DNA of 58,637 nucleotides from Candidatus Aldehydirespirator catecholifindens (lineage in GTDB: Bacteria; Actinomycetota; Acidimicrobiia; Acidimicrobiales; Aldehydirespiratoraceae), in the NCBI GenBank assembly GCA_028283245.1, contig JAPYNU010000075.1, positions 1 to 58,637 of the forward strand, written 5' to 3'. The stretch's first letter is position 1. Every line of letters starts with the position of its first letter. The position numbers and the translations under genes were made by a program. Positions 43,046-53,485 of this stretch are shown piece by piece. The notes beneath the pieces are model-generated. The model did not search any database. It was not told the DNA's origin and saw only the letters and a program-made list of their open reading frames with translations.

Positions 43046-43939
43046 TTATTCGTTGAGATGCATTGAGACTGCCAGGATTGATCCGAGCACAGCTACCCCG
43101 GCTGCGATAGCCAGCACTAGCAGGTTGACCTGCAGCAGTTCAGAGTCGTCAACTTTGAACCCTGCGAGAAGCTGCAAGCCGTCGGCAGTGCTGAACTGGT
43201 CGATCACATAATTTCGCAGCAGCGCATTCGTGGTGATTGCCACAGCCGCTCCGAGCATTCCCTGGACCAGACCCTCAAGCATGAACGGCACACGAATAAA
43301 CCACTTGGTAGCTCCGACCAGTCGCATTATCTCTATCTCAGTTCGGCGGTTGCTTATAGCCACCGCCAAAGTGTTCAGAATCAGCAATGTCGAAGCCCCA
43401 AGCAACACAATCGAGCCGATGAATAGCGCTCTACCAGTGCGGTTGGAAAGGTTCTGCACATCGCGGATCACGTCACCAGCGAAGGTGACGGTGCGAACCC
43501 CAGGCTTGCCTTTGAACTGGCTGCCGAGTTCTTCCACCACGTCAGGATCAGGATCGACAGGTACCACCCGGAAATAGGGCGGCACTCCTTCAGCGGAGAT
43601 GATCTCCAACACTTCGGGCGTGTCCTCAAAGAACTCTCTGAACTCCTCATAGGACTGCTGACGGTCAACGTATTCCCAGCGCTGCACACCAGGACTCTCG
43701 CTGAGCTGGTTACGCACGCTGACGTCTTCGGCGCTGCCATCATCTGAGTTCATCCAGATGATGAACTCAACACCATCTTGCCAGCGTGCTGTGGCACCGT
43801 CCACCGCCACCTGGAAAAGCATGAAGCCGCCAAACATTGACAACGACACACCCACCGTGACCACGGTGGCTACCGCCAGCAAGATGTTGCGCCACAGGTT
43901 CTGACCTGTTTCGCGCAGCACATATCGAAGACTGAACAT
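43046..43939 (-). CDS. ftsX: Cell-division protein FtsX
   Basis: A 297-residue membrane protein that with FtsE relays divisome signals to peptidoglycan hydrolases. It has an N-terminal cytoplasmic FSLRYVLRETGQNLWRNILL, a first helix LLAVATVVTVGVSLSMFGGF, an extracellular domain and three more helices (GSIVLLGASTLLILNTLAVA, VQGMLGAAVAITTNALL, VLAIAAGVAVLGSILAVSMH). ISNRRTEIEIMRLVGATKW is the family-typical cytoplasmic loop. It lies 99 bp downstream of ftsE. Confidence 0.95.
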   Translation of the reverse strand: MFSLRYVLRETGQNLWRNILLAVATVVTVGVSLSMFGGFMLFQVAVDGATARWQDGVEFIIWMNSDDGSAEDVSVRNQLSESPGVQRWEYVDRQQSYEEFREFFEDTPEVLEIISAEGVPPYFRVVPVDPDPDVVEELGSQFKGKPGVRTVTFAGDVIRDVQNLSNRTGRALFIGSIVLLGASTLLILNTLAVAISNRRTEIEIMRLVGATKWFIRVPFMLEGLVQGMLGAAVAITTNALLRNYVIDQFSTADGLQLLAGFKVDDSELLQVNLLVLAIAAGVAVLGSILAVSMHLNE

Positions 43940-44038
43940 TATGTCTGCTGCTTATCTCTGGCTGCTATCTCTGACGGCTCGGTCGCTGGGTCTGAGGCTA
44001 TCTGTATCGGATTTGGTGAGAATGCTTGAGTTGCGGCG

Positions 44039-44716
44039 CTACTGGTAAACACCGCGAGCTTGGTCACGCACCACCATGCCCCGATCTAGTTCAACTACCC
44101 GCTGGCGCATGCTGTCGACGATGCTGCGGTCGTGGGTGGCCATCACCACAGTGGTTCCGATCTCGTTGATCCGCTCAAGCAGGCGCATAATGCCAACCGA
44201 GGTGTTGGGGTCAAGGTTGCCGGTGGGTTCATCAGCCAGAAGGATCAGTGGACGATTCACGAAAGCTCGAGCTATTGACACTCGCTGCTGCTCGCCGCCT
44301 GACAGCTCATGCGGGAACCGGTTCATCTTGCGTGCCAGACCGACCAGTTCCAAGATGGCAGGCACTTGACGATTAATGACCTGCGGCCCTTTGCCGATCA
44401 CCTCCAAAGCAAACGCCACATTCTCGGCCACAGTCTTTTTTTGCAGCAGTTTGTAGTCCTGAAACACGTAACCGATATTGCGGCGCAGGAAAGGCACCCG
44501 CCAGTCGCTGAGCCCTCCGATGTTACGACCCGCCACAAAAATTCTTCCATTCTCGGGTATGTCCTCACGGTTGAGTAGTCGGATAAACGTTGACTTGCCC
44601 GAACCCGACGGCCCCACCAGAAACACGAACTCGCCTTTGCCGATATCAATGTTGACATCACGCAAAGCCACCACATCACCTTTGAACACCTTCGTGACTT
44701 TCTCCATCTTGATCAT
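44039..44716 (-). CDS. ftsE: Cell-division ATP-binding protein FtsE
   Basis: A 225-residue ABC ATPase partner of FtsX. It begins [20 protein letters not shown]; Walker A is [20 protein letters not shown], the signature is [20 protein letters not shown], Walker B is [20 protein letters not shown] and the switch His is in [14 protein letters not shown]. Its start codon and the prfB stop share a nucleotide at 44716, so the prfB-ftsE pair is coupled, as in many actinobacteria. Confidence 0.96.
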   Translation of the reverse strand: MIKMEKVTKVFKGDVVALRDVNIDIGKGEFVFLVGPSGSGKSTFIRLLNREDIPENGRIFVAGRNIGGLSDWRVPFLRRNIGYVFQDYKLLQKKTVAENVAFALEVIGKGPQVINRQVPAILELVGLARKMNRFPHELSGGEQQRVSIARAFVNRPLILLADEPTGNLDPNTSVGIMRLLERINEIGTTVVMATHDRSIVDSMRQRVVELDRGMVVRDQARGVYQ

Positions 44717-45888
44717 CAGGAGTTCCTTCCGACTGCGGGGGCCGAAGCGACGCTACCAGAGCCTTGCGATGGCACCGCTTCAGATGAAGCGCGGCTCCAA
44801 CGCAACCAAGATTCCATCAAGGGATCCAAGCCACCGCCTAGCACACCATCAATGTCTGGAGTCTCAAAGCGGGTGCGCTGGTCTTTCACCATCTGATAAG
44901 GCTGCATCACATAGCTGCGGATCTGGCTGCCGAAACCCACCTTCTGCTGCTCTCCTTTGATGCCAGCGATCTCATCAGCACGGCGTTTACGTTCTAGGTT
45001 CAACAGTTTGGCAGCCAGCATCTGCATGGCTCGTTCTTTGTTTTGGTGTTGGCTGCGCTCGTTCTGGCAGCTGGTAACAATGCCGGTGGGAAGATGAGTG
45101 ATCCTCACCGCCGAATCGGTGACGTTGACATGCTGGCCTCCAGCACCCGAAGAACGGTAAGTGTCAACCCGCAGATCTTTCTCCTCAATGTTGACCTGAT
45201 CTGAAACTTCATCAAAAAAAGGTGCCACATCCACCGCAGTGAACGCAGTCTGACGTTTGCCCTCATTGTTGAACGGAGAGATCCGCACCAGACGATGCAC
45301 TCCATGCTCGCTGCGCATCCAGCCGTAAGCGCAGCGGCCTTTCAACAAAAAATCGACGCTGGAGTAACCGGCTTCGGTACCTTCAGAAAGGGCGGTCACC
45401 TCAAGCTCGAAACCGCGCCGTTCAGCCCAGCGCCGATACATCCTTAGCAGCATCTCGGCCCAGTCTTGCGAGTCGGTGCCTCCCTCACCGGATTTGATCT
45501 GGCAAACCGCATCTCGCTCATCGAACTCACCAGTAAACAGCGAACGTAGTTCCAGCTCATCGAAGCGCTCAGAAATGCCAACCACTAGGCGCTCTGTCTC
45601 GTCAGCACCGTCGGCATCGCTTTCCTCCACGGCAAGCTGATTAAGGGTTTCGGCATCTGAAATATCTGCACCTAGACGATCAAAAAGAGCCAGATCATCA
45701 GTCACAGCCGCCAACTCAGACGTGACCGCGCGGGCGCGTTCGGGTTGATCCCAAAGATCAGGTCGCGACGACTCAGCCTCAAGCTGCGGCAGCCGAGTTC
45801 GCAGAGCACCAATCCGTAGATAGGTCTCGGCTTCAGCATGGCGACCTTTCAGCCGTCGCAGCTCATCACCGAAATCCTGCACGTTCAC
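44716..45888 (-). CDS. prfB: Peptide chain release factor 2
   Basis: A 390-residue class I release factor that terminates at UGA and [19 protein letters not shown] carries the SPF stop-reading tripeptide, [19 protein letters not shown] the GGQ peptidyl-hydrolysis loop, and the [18 protein letters not shown] block is typical. From GTG 45888 the protein begins [13 protein letters not shown]; the frame runs further upstream into secA but that part is not homologous. No programmed-frameshift site, as usual for actinobacteria. RF2 is the competitor of selenocysteine insertion at UGA codons such as the one at 39080. Confidence 0.95.
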   Translation of the reverse strand: MNVQDFGDELRRLKGRHAEAETYLRIGALRTRLPQLEAESSRPDLWDQPERARAVTSELAAVTDDLALFDRLGADISDAETLNQLAVEESDADGADETERLVVGISERFDELELRSLFTGEFDERDAVCQIKSGEGGTDSQDWAEMLLRMYRRWAERRGFELEVTALSEGTEAGYSSVDFLLKGRCAYGWMRSEHGVHRLVRISPFNNEGKRQTAFTAVDVAPFFDEVSDQVNIEEKDLRVDTYRSSGAGGQHVNVTDSAVRITHLPTGIVTSCQNERSQHQNKERAMQMLAAKLLNLERKRRADEIAGIKGEQQKVGFGSQIRSYVMQPYQMVKDQRTRFETPDIDGVLGGGLDPLMESWLRWSRASSEAVPSQGSGSVASAPAVGRNS

Positions 45889-45910
45889 TGAACGCTCCGA
45901 AGCTCGAGAT

Positions 45911-48670
45911 TTAAAGCCGGTTGGCACGGCCACAGCACATTTTGTGCTTTTTGCCGCTACCACAAGGACAAGGCTCGTTGCGTCCCACTTTCTCGGCGGC
46001 GCTTTTTACCACCGGTGCCCGGTTCGTTTGACGGTTCGCTGCTGGTTGCACACCTGAGCTGGGCGAAATCGTTGAGGCCGACGTAGTTGTTGAACCCGAC
46101 GATGTTGAAACAGCTTGCACACCTGCTCCCACCAGCGTCCGGGCAGTGTCAGAGTCTTTGCTAGCGGTCACGCCAGCAAGGCTTGCAGCGTTATCAGGCA
46201 CAGCTTGGGCAAGCTGCACATGCATCACGTAACGCACAAAATCCAAAGCGATGCTGTCCATCATCTGGCCGAACATGTCAAAGCCTTCGCGCTGCCATTC
46301 AGTGGCCGGGTCTTTTTGGCCCATGGCACGTAGATGGATGCCTTCACGCAGAAGATCCATTTCATGCAGATGCGACCGCCATCTCTGATCAATCAGGCGC
46401 AGCATCACTTGACGCTCCACCTGACGCATTACATCTTCGCCAAGTTCAGCTTCACGGTCGCAGTAATGGTCACTAGAAGCATTGTTGATCACCTCAAGAA
46501 GCTCAGATTGGGTAGCGATCGTCTCAAGGCGCTCACTGGCAACACCACCAGGCCACAAACCCGACAGTTCAGTAGCTAATGCTTCTATATCCCACTCTTC
46601 GCAATGCTCAGAGTTGCAATGAGTGTCTACAGCGGAGGTCACAGCCGCTCGGAGATGTTCTTGAGCTTCTGAGCGCAGGTCTGCATCGTCGAGGATCTGG
46701 CAGCGACGCCGGTAAACCACCTTGCGCTGCTCGTTCATGACCTCGTCGTATTTCAGAACGTTCTTGCGAGTCTCGGCGTTGCGTTGCTCTACAGTGTTTT
46801 GGGCACGCTCAATTGCTTTGGTCACCATGCCCGCCTCAATAGGCACATCTTCGGGTAAAGCCCTATCCATCACCCAGTTCATGGCACCGGTTGCGAAGCG
46901 GGTCATCAACTCGTCTTGCAGCGACAGATAGAAGCGGCTTTCGCCTGGATCGCCTTGACGACCGGAACGACCCCTGAGCTGGTTGTCAATACGACGGCTC
47001 TCGTGACGTTCGGTTCCCAGCACGTATAGGCCCCCGAGTTCGAGAACCTCGTCGCGCTCAGCACCTGTAGCGGCGGAATGTTTGTCGGTCAACTCCACTA
47101 GGCGACGAGCACCGTCGGGTGTTTCAGGGTCAAGGCCTTCAGCTTTCAGGTCACGTCGTGCCAAGCCCTCAGGGTTGCCACCAAGGAGAATGTCCACACC
47201 ACGACCGGCCATGTTGGTGGCTACTGTCACCGCACCTAGACGGCCTGCTTGAGTGACGATCTCCGCTTCACGTTGATGCTGTTTGGCGTTGAGCACAGCA
47301 TGGCTGACGCCTCGCTTGTCAAGCAGACGCGACAACTTCTCGGACTTCTCCACCGAAACTGTGCCCACTAGCACCGGCTGACCGCGCTCGTAGCGCTCAA
47401 TGATGTCACTGACGCAGGCATCGAACTTGGCATCCTCAGTTTTATAGATCAGATCTCCGCAATCGTCTCGGATTGTGGGACGATTGGTAGGAACAGTAAC
47501 CACATGCAGGTTGTAGGTGGACGCGAACTCGCTGGCCTCAGTTTGAGCGGTGCCGGTCATACCCGCGAGGCGTTCATACATGCGGTAATAGTTCTGCAAA
47601 GTGATAGTGGCCAGGGTTTGATTCTCTTCTTTGATGGCCACACCCTCTTTGGCTTCCACCGCCTGATGAAGCCCGTCGGACCAGCGCCGGCCGTCGAGCA
47701 CACGACCGGTGAACTCGTCAACGATCTTCACACGGTTGTGCTCTACGATGTAGTCACGATCGCGCCGGTAAAGCTCTTTGGCTCGCAGCGCCGCTTGCAG
47801 TTGATGCACAAGGTTCTGAGCCACCATGTCATAGAGGTTCTCGATGCCGAGCGCTTTCTCAACAGCATGAACCCCTTCCTCAAGGGGTGCCACCGTGCGC
47901 TTCTCCTCGTCAACCTCATAATGCACATCACGTCGCAGTCCTTTGGTGATACCAGCAAAACGTGTGTAGAGACGGGCTGCGTCAGCTACTTGGCCGCTAA
48001 TGATCAGCGGGGTGCGGGCTTCATCAATGAGGATTGAGTCGATTTCGTCAACAATGCAGTAGTGGTGACCGCGCTGCACTTGATCGGCGCGGGTCATAGC
48101 CATGTTGTCACGCAAGTAGTCGAAACCGAACTCGTTGTTGGTGCCGTAGGTCACGTCGCAGGCATACTGACTGCGCTTGTGTTCAGGGCGGTAATCACCG
48201 GGAACTATCAGACCCACTGTCAGCCCGAGCCACTTAAACAACTCCCCCATCCACTCGGCATCACGGCTAGCCAGATAATCGTTGACGGTCACCACATGGA
48301 CTCCCTTGTTGGTGAGTCCCGTTAAATAAACCGGCAAAGTGGAGGTAAGGGTCTTGCCTTCACCGGTGCGCATTTCAGCCACAGCACCCCAATGCAAAGC
48401 AGCGCCGCCCACGAGTTGCACGTCATAATGCCGCTGGCCGAGCACCCGCAACGAAGCCTCCCGCACCACAGCGAACGCTTCCAGAAGCAGGTCGTCAGGT
48501 TGTTCGCCGCGTTCTAGGCGGCTACGGAACTCGTTGGTGCGAGCTTTGAGAGCGTTGTCATCAAGACGCTGCGTCTCGGGTTCGAGCGCGTTGATGTCAG
48601 GCACTAGGGCTTGCAGATCCCTGAGCTTGCGGCCTTCGCCTGAGCGCAGCACCCGTCTAAAAAGTGACAT
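45911..48670 (-). CDS. secA: Preprotein translocase ATPase SecA
   Basis: A 919-residue Sec motor. Walker A is [20 protein letters not shown], the DEAD-like motif [20 protein letters not shown], and motif VI lies in [20 protein letters not shown]; the preprotein cross-linking and helical wing domains follow. A disordered Ser/Thr linker ([19 protein letters not shown]) leads to the C-terminal zinc tail [20 protein letters not shown], which binds SecB or ribosomes in other bacteria. AAGAAG precedes the ATG. It is preceded by hpf and followed by prfB. Confidence 0.97.
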   Translation of the reverse strand: MSLFRRVLRSGEGRKLRDLQALVPDINALEPETQRLDDNALKARTNEFRSRLERGEQPDDLLLEAFAVVREASLRVLGQRHYDVQLVGGAALHWGAVAEMRTGEGKTLTSTLPVYLTGLTNKGVHVVTVNDYLASRDAEWMGELFKWLGLTVGLIVPGDYRPEHKRSQYACDVTYGTNNEFGFDYLRDNMAMTRADQVQRGHHYCIVDEIDSILIDEARTPLIISGQVADAARLYTRFAGITKGLRRDVHYEVDEEKRTVAPLEEGVHAVEKALGIENLYDMVAQNLVHQLQAALRAKELYRRDRDYIVEHNRVKIVDEFTGRVLDGRRWSDGLHQAVEAKEGVAIKEENQTLATITLQNYYRMYERLAGMTGTAQTEASEFASTYNLHVVTVPTNRPTIRDDCGDLIYKTEDAKFDACVSDIIERYERGQPVLVGTVSVEKSEKLSRLLDKRGVSHAVLNAKQHQREAEIVTQAGRLGAVTVATNMAGRGVDILLGGNPEGLARRDLKAEGLDPETPDGARRLVELTDKHSAATGAERDEVLELGGLYVLGTERHESRRIDNQLRGRSGRQGDPGESRFYLSLQDELMTRFATGAMNWVMDRALPEDVPIEAGMVTKAIERAQNTVEQRNAETRKNVLKYDEVMNEQRKVVYRRRCQILDDADLRSEAQEHLRAAVTSAVDTHCNSEHCEEWDIEALATELSGLWPGGVASERLETIATQSELLEVINNASSDHYCDREAELGEDVMRQVERQVMLRLIDQRWRSHLHEMDLLREGIHLRAMGQKDPATEWQREGFDMFGQMMDSIALDFVRYVMHVQLAQAVPDNAASLAGVTASKDSDTARTLVGAGVQAVSTSSGSTTTSASTISPSSGVQPAANRQTNRAPVVKSAAEKVGRNEPCPCGSGKKHKMCCGRANRL

Positions 48671-48736
48671 CTTCTTAAATTGCCTGACTTGTTTTCCTGC
48701 TAGCTGACTTGTTGCTGTGATTGACCGAATTGGCTG

Positions 48737-49369
48737 CTAGCCAGCTTCGTCAATCAGGCCGACCGCTCCGTCCTCACGGCGGTAGACCACCGCTGAACGG
48801 CCAGTAACGGAGTTGATGAAAAAGAAAAAGCCGTGCTCCATCAGATCCATCTTCAGTGCCGCCTCCTCGGGTGAGAGTGGTCCGAGATGGAAGCGTTTGG
48901 TTTTGACGATCCGCAACTCCGGCTCAAACTCGGCATCAGCCTCAAACTCTGTGGCGAGCTGGGCCTCTGGGTCAGACTGAGACTGTGATGCAGGATCAGT
49001 GGCACCGAAGGCTGCAAGTTCGGCATCTGAGGGTTCGCCTGTGCGAATCGTATCGCCTCGGCCTTGATGGCGTCTCTGGAGCTTGGTACGCAGCTTGCGG
49101 ATCTGACGCTCCAGCTTGGCTTCGGCAAGATCCACCGCAACAAAAGCGTCGGGAGCACTGACTTTGCAGCGCAGCTGATGGCCACGCCCGGTGAGCGTCA
49201 CTTCGCATGTCTGGTTGTCGACGATACGCGGGTTGCGAGCTTCAGCGAAATGGATTTCGGCAGTATCAAGTTCGTCCATGTAACGATCAAGTTGACCGAT
49301 CTTGGCTCGCACTACCTTGTCAAGACTAGGGGTTATCGCCACGTTGCGGCTGCTGATCGAAACCTCCAT
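48737..49369 (-). CDS. hpf: Long-form ribosome hibernation promoting factor
   Basis: A 210-residue HPF/RaiA protein that dimerises idle 70S ribosomes to 100S particles. The N-terminal domain (1-105) begins MEVSISSRNVAITPSLDKVV with YMDELDTAEIHFAEARNPRI and VDLAEAKLERQIRKLRTKLQ. A variable acidic linker follows, and the C-terminal dimerisation domain is KTKRFHLGPLSPEEAALKMD with HGFFFFINSVTGRSAVVYRR. The frame is open further upstream into comF, but AGAGAGG sits 8 nt before ATG 49369. The comF-hpf-secA order is common in actinobacteria. Confidence 0.94.
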   Translation of the reverse strand: MEVSISSRNVAITPSLDKVVRAKIGQLDRYMDELDTAEIHFAEARNPRIVDNQTCEVTLTGRGHQLRCKVSAPDAFVAVDLAEAKLERQIRKLRTKLQRRHQGRGDTIRTGEPSDAELAAFGATDPASQSQSDPEAQLATEFEADAEFEPELRIVKTKRFHLGPLSPEEAALKMDLMEHGFFFFINSVTGRSAVVYRREDGAVGLIDEAG

Positions 49370-49413
49370 CTGACACCTCTCTCGAAAACTTGTGAAGACC
49401 TTTTGAAGTGCTC

Positions 49414-50022
49414 TTATCGTAGAGGCAGCGCAGCAGGCTGGCGCGGCGCGAGTGTCGCCGCTGTCGCTACCACTGCCGACACGCTTGAGGCACCGCCTGC
49501 CCGCAGTGCAGCGGCTGCGGTATGCAGCGTGGACCCGGTAGTGCATACATCGTCAACTAGCAGGACAGCATCGCTCACACGCCTCTTGCTGAGCAAAAGT
49601 TCGGGACCGATGCGGCGACCTTCGAGTGTGCGGGTGGTCTGGGGCTGATCATCGCTGCGTCTCAGCAGCTGGCGGATACGGATGCGCAGACGGCGCGCCA
49701 GAGCACGAGCCAATAACTCCGCAGGGTCGAAACCACGACGGCGACGATGGCTAGGGCTGCTGGGAACCCAAGTGACAAGGCTGGCTCGTGATCCTGCAAC
49801 GACCTGTGCCATCCGGTCCGCTATCGGTGTGACCGCAGCAGTGCGTCGCTCGTATTTCAAGGCGCGGACTAGTTCGGCTGCATCGCCTTCATGACACCAA
49901 CCGACCCACAAAGCGTCCACGCCAGGAATCAGAAAAGAACTTGATGCTGGGGATGTCTCGGAGTTCGTATCCAAGATTGCGCTGTTATCGGGCATCCCCT
50001 GAACGAACTGCTTGCCTTGCAT
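49414..50022 (-). CDS. ComF family phosphoribosyltransferase-like protein
   Basis: A 202-residue protein of the ComF/GntX family. The PRPP-type motif is VLLVDDVCTTGSTLHTAAAA and the ComF block is VPSSPSHRRRRGFDPAELLA; QTTRTLEGRR resembles the usual QxxLxxxxR region. The four-Cys zinc finger found at the N-terminus of many ComF proteins is absent; instead residues 1-35 are unremarkable and Ser-rich. The role in DNA uptake is established in some species only. It lies upstream of hpf on the same strand. Confidence 0.86.
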   Translation of the reverse strand: MQGKQFVQGMPDNSAILDTNSETSPASSSFLIPGVDALWVGWCHEGDAAELVRALKYERRTAAVTPIADRMAQVVAGSRASLVTWVPSSPSHRRRRGFDPAELLARALARRLRIRIRQLLRRSDDQPQTTRTLEGRRIGPELLLSKRRVSDAVLLVDDVCTTGSTLHTAAAALRAGGASSVSAVVATAATLAPRQPAALPLR

Positions 50023-50102
50023 AACTCATAATACTTGAAAAGTATCTTAAATACACTTTATGCGTGCAGAAAAAATCGAGGTTGACCCCGATCCCTAGAA
50101 GT

Positions 50103-50981
50103 TCACACTGTTGCGTTCGGGGCCAGCGCAGACAGAGCCTCATAGTCAACTGCAGCTAGGCCATGGCTGGGATGCAACACTTGGATGCAGACCTGGCTGG
50201 CTCCAGCATCAGCGTGCTCGGCCAAGCGATTCTCAATGGTGTCAACATCTCCCCAGGCCACCATGGCATCAATGAAACGATCAGAGAGGCCGTTGATGTC
50301 GTCTTCGTCAAAGCCGAGACGTTTCCAGCAAGCTCGATAGCCGGGTGCGCGAGTGTAGAACTTCATGACTTCAGCACCAACGGTCCGGGCTTGCCGGGCA
50401 TCGCTGGTGAGCATCACTTTCTGCTCCACACACAACTGCGGCTCGGGTCCCAATAACGAACGAGCGAAAGCGGTGTGTTCGGGTGTCGTGTTGTAGGGAT
50501 GAGCACCGTCGCTGCGGGTAGCGGCTAGTTCAAGCATTTTCGGACCCAACGCGGCCAAGATCACCGGCACATGCTCGGCGGGAGGCACCGATATGTAGCG
50601 GGCCTCGTCCATGGCATCAAGATACGACCGCAGAAACGACAGTGGCTTGTCATATGGGAGGCCTCGGATCTTGTTGACGATCACTGGGCTTGACACACCT
50701 AGACCCAGCGTGAAACGGCCTCCAGTTTGTTCAGCGACTGTGTAGGCACCTTGTTTCATCGCGCCGGGATGGCGATTGTAGATGTTAGCAATACCGCTGG
50801 CGAAACGCAGTTTGGATGTAACCGCGCCCAGATGCGCGCTCAAAGCGAACGGGTCACGCCCGAAAGTCTCCCCGATCCAAAGCTGCGTGTAGCCAAGTTC
50901 TTCCAGCTTTTGAGCAAAGCTTGCCGCGTCAGTGGCGCTCAACATTTCGGGTGCGGCCCAGCAAGCCCGTTCTTTCGGCAT
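50103..50981 (-). CDS. LLM-class F420-type oxidoreductase
   Basis: A 292-residue luciferase-like monooxygenase-fold protein. The N-terminal FAQKLEELGYTQLWIGETFG, then SKLRFASGIANIYNRHPGAM, FTLGLGVSSPVIVNKIRGLP and PVILAALGPKMLELAATRSD are characteristic of probable F420-dependent oxidoreductases in actinobacteria. The substrate is unknown. AGGGGGGAG lies before the ATG. It is separated from comF by 80 bp and is less similar to the LLM enzyme at 36101-37120 than to others of its class. Confidence 0.86.
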   Translation of the reverse strand: MPKERACWAAPEMLSATDAASFAQKLEELGYTQLWIGETFGRDPFALSAHLGAVTSKLRFASGIANIYNRHPGAMKQGAYTVAEQTGGRFTLGLGVSSPVIVNKIRGLPYDKPLSFLRSYLDAMDEARYISVPPAEHVPVILAALGPKMLELAATRSDGAHPYNTTPEHTAFARSLLGPEPQLCVEQKVMLTSDARQARTVGAEVMKFYTRAPGYRACWKRLGFDEDDINGLSDRFIDAMVAWGDVDTIENRLAEHADAGASQVCIQVLHPSHGLAAVDYEALSALAPNATV

Positions 50982-51056
50982 TTGCTCCCCCCTTCTGGCC
51001 AGCTCGCGACCTCAACTTATCTGAAGCTCAGTGCAGTCACCGCCGACGTGTGGCGA

Positions 51057-51485
51057 CTACCCGTTAGCAGTCGGTTTTTCATCGGGCAACAAACTGGGAG
51101 TGCTCAGCCTGAATTCCCCAGACCCCATCAGGAAGCCTTCCACACGGGCCACGGTCTCACGAACCTTCTGTGTCTCATTCTGATGATCTTCTTGTCGTTC
51201 GCTCATCCTGTCCTGTCGGGCATCCATCCTGTCGAACCGAGCATCCATCGCATCAAATCGGCGGTCGTGCTCTTCCAATTGAGTGCTACACCTCTCAATC
51301 CGTATTCGGTTCTCATGGATTGCATCATGGTTCTCATGGATAGCGGCACGGTTCTCCGTGATCTTGTCAGTGAGCCTGGATTCCATCAGATTCATCTGGT
51401 GCAGCAGAATGCGGATGGTTCCCAGCGACGAGCCCAGCACCGAAACAACGATTGTTATCATGAGCACTACTGTCTCGGCTTGCAT
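51057..51485 (-). CDS. Single-pass coiled-coil protein of unknown function
   Basis: A 142-residue protein with one N-terminal membrane helix (VVLMITIVVSVLGSSLGTI) and a long charged coiled coil built of near-repeats: ENRAAIHENHDAIHENRIRI, then RFDAMDARFDRMDARQDRMS. Heptad spacing is clear. The tail (STPSLLPDEKPTANG) is disordered. GGAGG precedes the ATG at a normal distance, supporting real translation. No family can be named. Confidence 0.7.
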   Translation of the reverse strand: MQAETVVLMITIVVSVLGSSLGTIRILLHQMNLMESRLTDKITENRAAIHENHDAIHENRIRIERCSTQLEEHDRRFDAMDARFDRMDARQDRMSERQEDHQNETQKVRETVARVEGFLMGSGEFRLSTPSLLPDEKPTANG

Positions 51486-51772
51486 TATGTCGTTACCTCC
51501 GTTTCGTAAAGGATAGCCCGAATTAAGTCTCTTGATCTAAGACCTGCCAGCGGGCTAACTGATAATAGCAACTTCATTATATATTGGTAAAAATCATTTG
51601 CAACTAGAACATCCTAACAATTACCAATATAGCATTTCAAGTGCCGCGTGAATAGGTGGCCTACGGCCAGCTAGCAGCCCACTGGGGCATCGGTTGAGTC
51701 TTTGGGTGCTGTGGCTAGCTAGCCGAGCGGATTGGCGGCTACAGCCGACTGAAAGGGGCTGTCAGTCGGTTC
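51486..51772. other. A+T-rich intergenic region
   Basis: 287 bp between the coiled-coil gene and ahcY, distinctly more A+T-rich than the rest between about 51530 and 51640. I see no ORF, tRNA or repeat in it except the hairpin next to ahcY. It holds the end of the ahcY transcript and possibly the promoter of the coiled-coil gene. Confidence 0.6.
51745..51769 (-). terminator. Hairpin just after ahcY, candidate terminator
   Basis: CCGACTGA (51745-51752) pairs perfectly with TCAGTCGG (51762-51769) around a 9-nt loop, 3 bp past the ahcY stop. There is no T run on the minus strand, so it would act as a weak or factor-assisted terminator, or simply as an mRNA 3'-end stem. Confidence 0.45.
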
Positions 51773-53215
51773 TTAGTAGCGGTATAGGTCGGGCTTGTAG
51801 GGGCCTTCAACGCTGACACCGATGTATTCGGCTTGCTCGGACGTGAGGCGGGTGAGGCGAGCACCCAACGCTTCAAGATGCAGCCGGGCTACCTCTTCGT
51901 CAAGGTGGCGCGGCAGTGTGGTAACCGCCACAGGCATTTGAGCACCTTTGGCGTGGAGTTCGATCTGAGCAAGAACCTGATTGGTGAAACTGCATGACAT
52001 CACGAAACTGGGATGCCCAGTGGCGTTGCCGAGGTTCAGCAGACGCCCCTCTGACAGCACCAGCACGCTGTGACCGTCACCGAAGACATACTCATCAACC
52101 TGGGGTTTGATATTGACCCGTCGCACGTCGGACATGCGGTTCAGTCCGGCGATGTCAACTTCGTTGTCGAAATGGCCGATGTTGCCGACCACTGCCTGAT
52201 GCTTCATCGCCGCCATATGACCGGCGCTGATCACTCCAGCGTTGCCAGTAGCAGTGATGAAAATATCGGCGGTGCCGATAACAGCTTCAAGCGTGTTGAC
52301 CTCAAAACCTTCCATAGCAGCCTGCAACGCGCAGATGGGGTCGATTTCGGTGATTATGACTCTGGCACCTTGACCTCGCAGCGACGCCGCACAGCCTTTG
52401 CCTACATCACCGAAACCGCAGACCACAGCCACTTTGCCACCGATCATCACGTCAGTAGCCCGGTTGATGCCATCAATCAACGAGTGACGGCATCCGTAAT
52501 AGTTGTCGAACTTGGATTTGGTGACCGAGTCGTTCACGTTCACCGCCGGAAACAACAGCTCTCCTCGCGCCAGCATCTGCTGCAGGCGCATCACGCCTGT
52601 GGTGGTTTCTTCGGAGACTCCCTGGATCTGGGGCACCAGCCCCGAGAAGAAGCTACTGTCGGCTACTGCAATGCTGCGCAGTCGCTCAAGCAGCGCAGCC
52701 CACTCTTCGGAGTCTTCGTCGCTGACTTCGGGCACACCACCAGCTCGCTCATATTCCAAGCCTTTGTGAACTAGCAGCGTGGCATCGCCACCGTCGTCAA
52801 GTATCAGGTTCGGACCGTTGCCGTCAGGCCATCTGAAAATCTGCTCGATAGCCCACCAATACTCTTGCAGTGTCTCGCCTTTCCAGGCGAACACCGGCAC
52901 TCCGCACGGGTTCTCAGCGTCACCGCCTGGGCCGACCGCCGCCGCAGCAGCAGCGTGGTCCTGAGTCGAGAAAATGTTGCAGCTTGCCCAGCGAACTTCA
53001 GCGCCTAGACACACCAGCGTCTCAATCAGTACCGCAGTCTGCACAGTCATATGCAGTGATCCAGCGATTCGCGCCCCAGCTAAGGGTTGTTCGTCACTGT
53101 GACGGGCTCGAAGCGCCATCAAACCGGGCATCTCGTGCTCGGCTAAACGAATCTCGGCGCGTCCAAGCGGAGCAAGAGACAAGTCAGCAACACGCATATC
53201 CAGATGCTCCATCAA
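51773..53215 (-). CDS. ahcY: S-adenosylhomocysteine hydrolase
   Basis: A 480-residue NAD-dependent enzyme that splits S-adenosylhomocysteine and so sustains methylation. It has [35 protein letters not shown], the NAD loop [20 protein letters not shown] and the C-terminal ending [11 protein letters not shown] typical of the family. Length is normal for the actinobacterial form with its insertion around residues 150-190. The start overlaps the Trm112-like gene by 4 nt. Confidence 0.96.
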   Translation of the reverse strand: MMEHLDMRVADLSLAPLGRAEIRLAEHEMPGLMALRARHSDEQPLAGARIAGSLHMTVQTAVLIETLVCLGAEVRWASCNIFSTQDHAAAAAAVGPGGDAENPCGVPVFAWKGETLQEYWWAIEQIFRWPDGNGPNLILDDGGDATLLVHKGLEYERAGGVPEVSDEDSEEWAALLERLRSIAVADSSFFSGLVPQIQGVSEETTTGVMRLQQMLARGELLFPAVNVNDSVTKSKFDNYYGCRHSLIDGINRATDVMIGGKVAVVCGFGDVGKGCAASLRGQGARVIITEIDPICALQAAMEGFEVNTLEAVIGTADIFITATGNAGVISAGHMAAMKHQAVVGNIGHFDNEVDIAGLNRMSDVRRVNIKPQVDEYVFGDGHSVLVLSEGRLLNLGNATGHPSFVMSCSFTNQVLAQIELHAKGAQMPVAVTTLPRHLDEEVARLHLEALGARLTRLTSEQAEYIGVSVEGPYKPDLYRY

Positions 53216-53451
53216 GAACTGCCTGCCTGGGCTTCGGCTTCTGACATCAGGCGCTGATGCTCATCTTCGTCAACTGTGACAGCTTCGTCGGCAAGCATCA
53301 CTGGAATGCCGTCTTCAACCCGATAGCTGAGACGCATTCTCGGATTGTAGAGGATGTCCTCGTCAGCGAAGTAGTGCAGCAGCCCCTTGTCGTGCGGGCA
53401 GACCAGAATCGACAGCAGCCGAGAGTCAAGACCTACGTTCTTGTTGTCCAC
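53212..53451 (-). CDS. Trm112/UPF0434 family protein
   Basis: A small protein (79 residues from GTG 53451) of the Trm112-like family: [20 protein letters not shown], then [19 protein letters not shown] followed by an acidic C-terminal helix. Only one CP pair remains of the four zinc cysteines seen in many members. The frame extends to 53472 upstream; homology starts near residue 9 of the chosen form. Its stop overlaps the ahcY start by 4 nt, so the two are coupled; in actinobacteria this family often sits between a phosphohexomutase gene and ahcY. Confidence 0.8.
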   Translation of the reverse strand: MDNKNVGLDSRLLSILVCPHDKGLLHYFADEDILYNPRMRLSYRVEDGIPVMLADEAVTVDEDEHQRLMSEAEAQAGSS

Positions 53452-53485
53452 TAGCTGCCAATCGTTGCACAAAAACGCACAATCA

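Noticed and set aside
44716..45963. Programmed frameshift in prfB, or start at 45963
   Set aside because: The gene is one continuous frame from GTG 45888 without an internal UGA; residues upstream are the reversed secA zinc-tail region.
48671..48736. CTGACTTGTT repeats between secA and hpf
   Set aside because: Only two imperfect copies in 66 bp with no stem or binding-site symmetry.
53216..53485. SAH or SAM riboswitch before ahcY
   Set aside because: ahcY overlaps the Trm112-like gene and there is no untranslated leader to hold a riboswitch.
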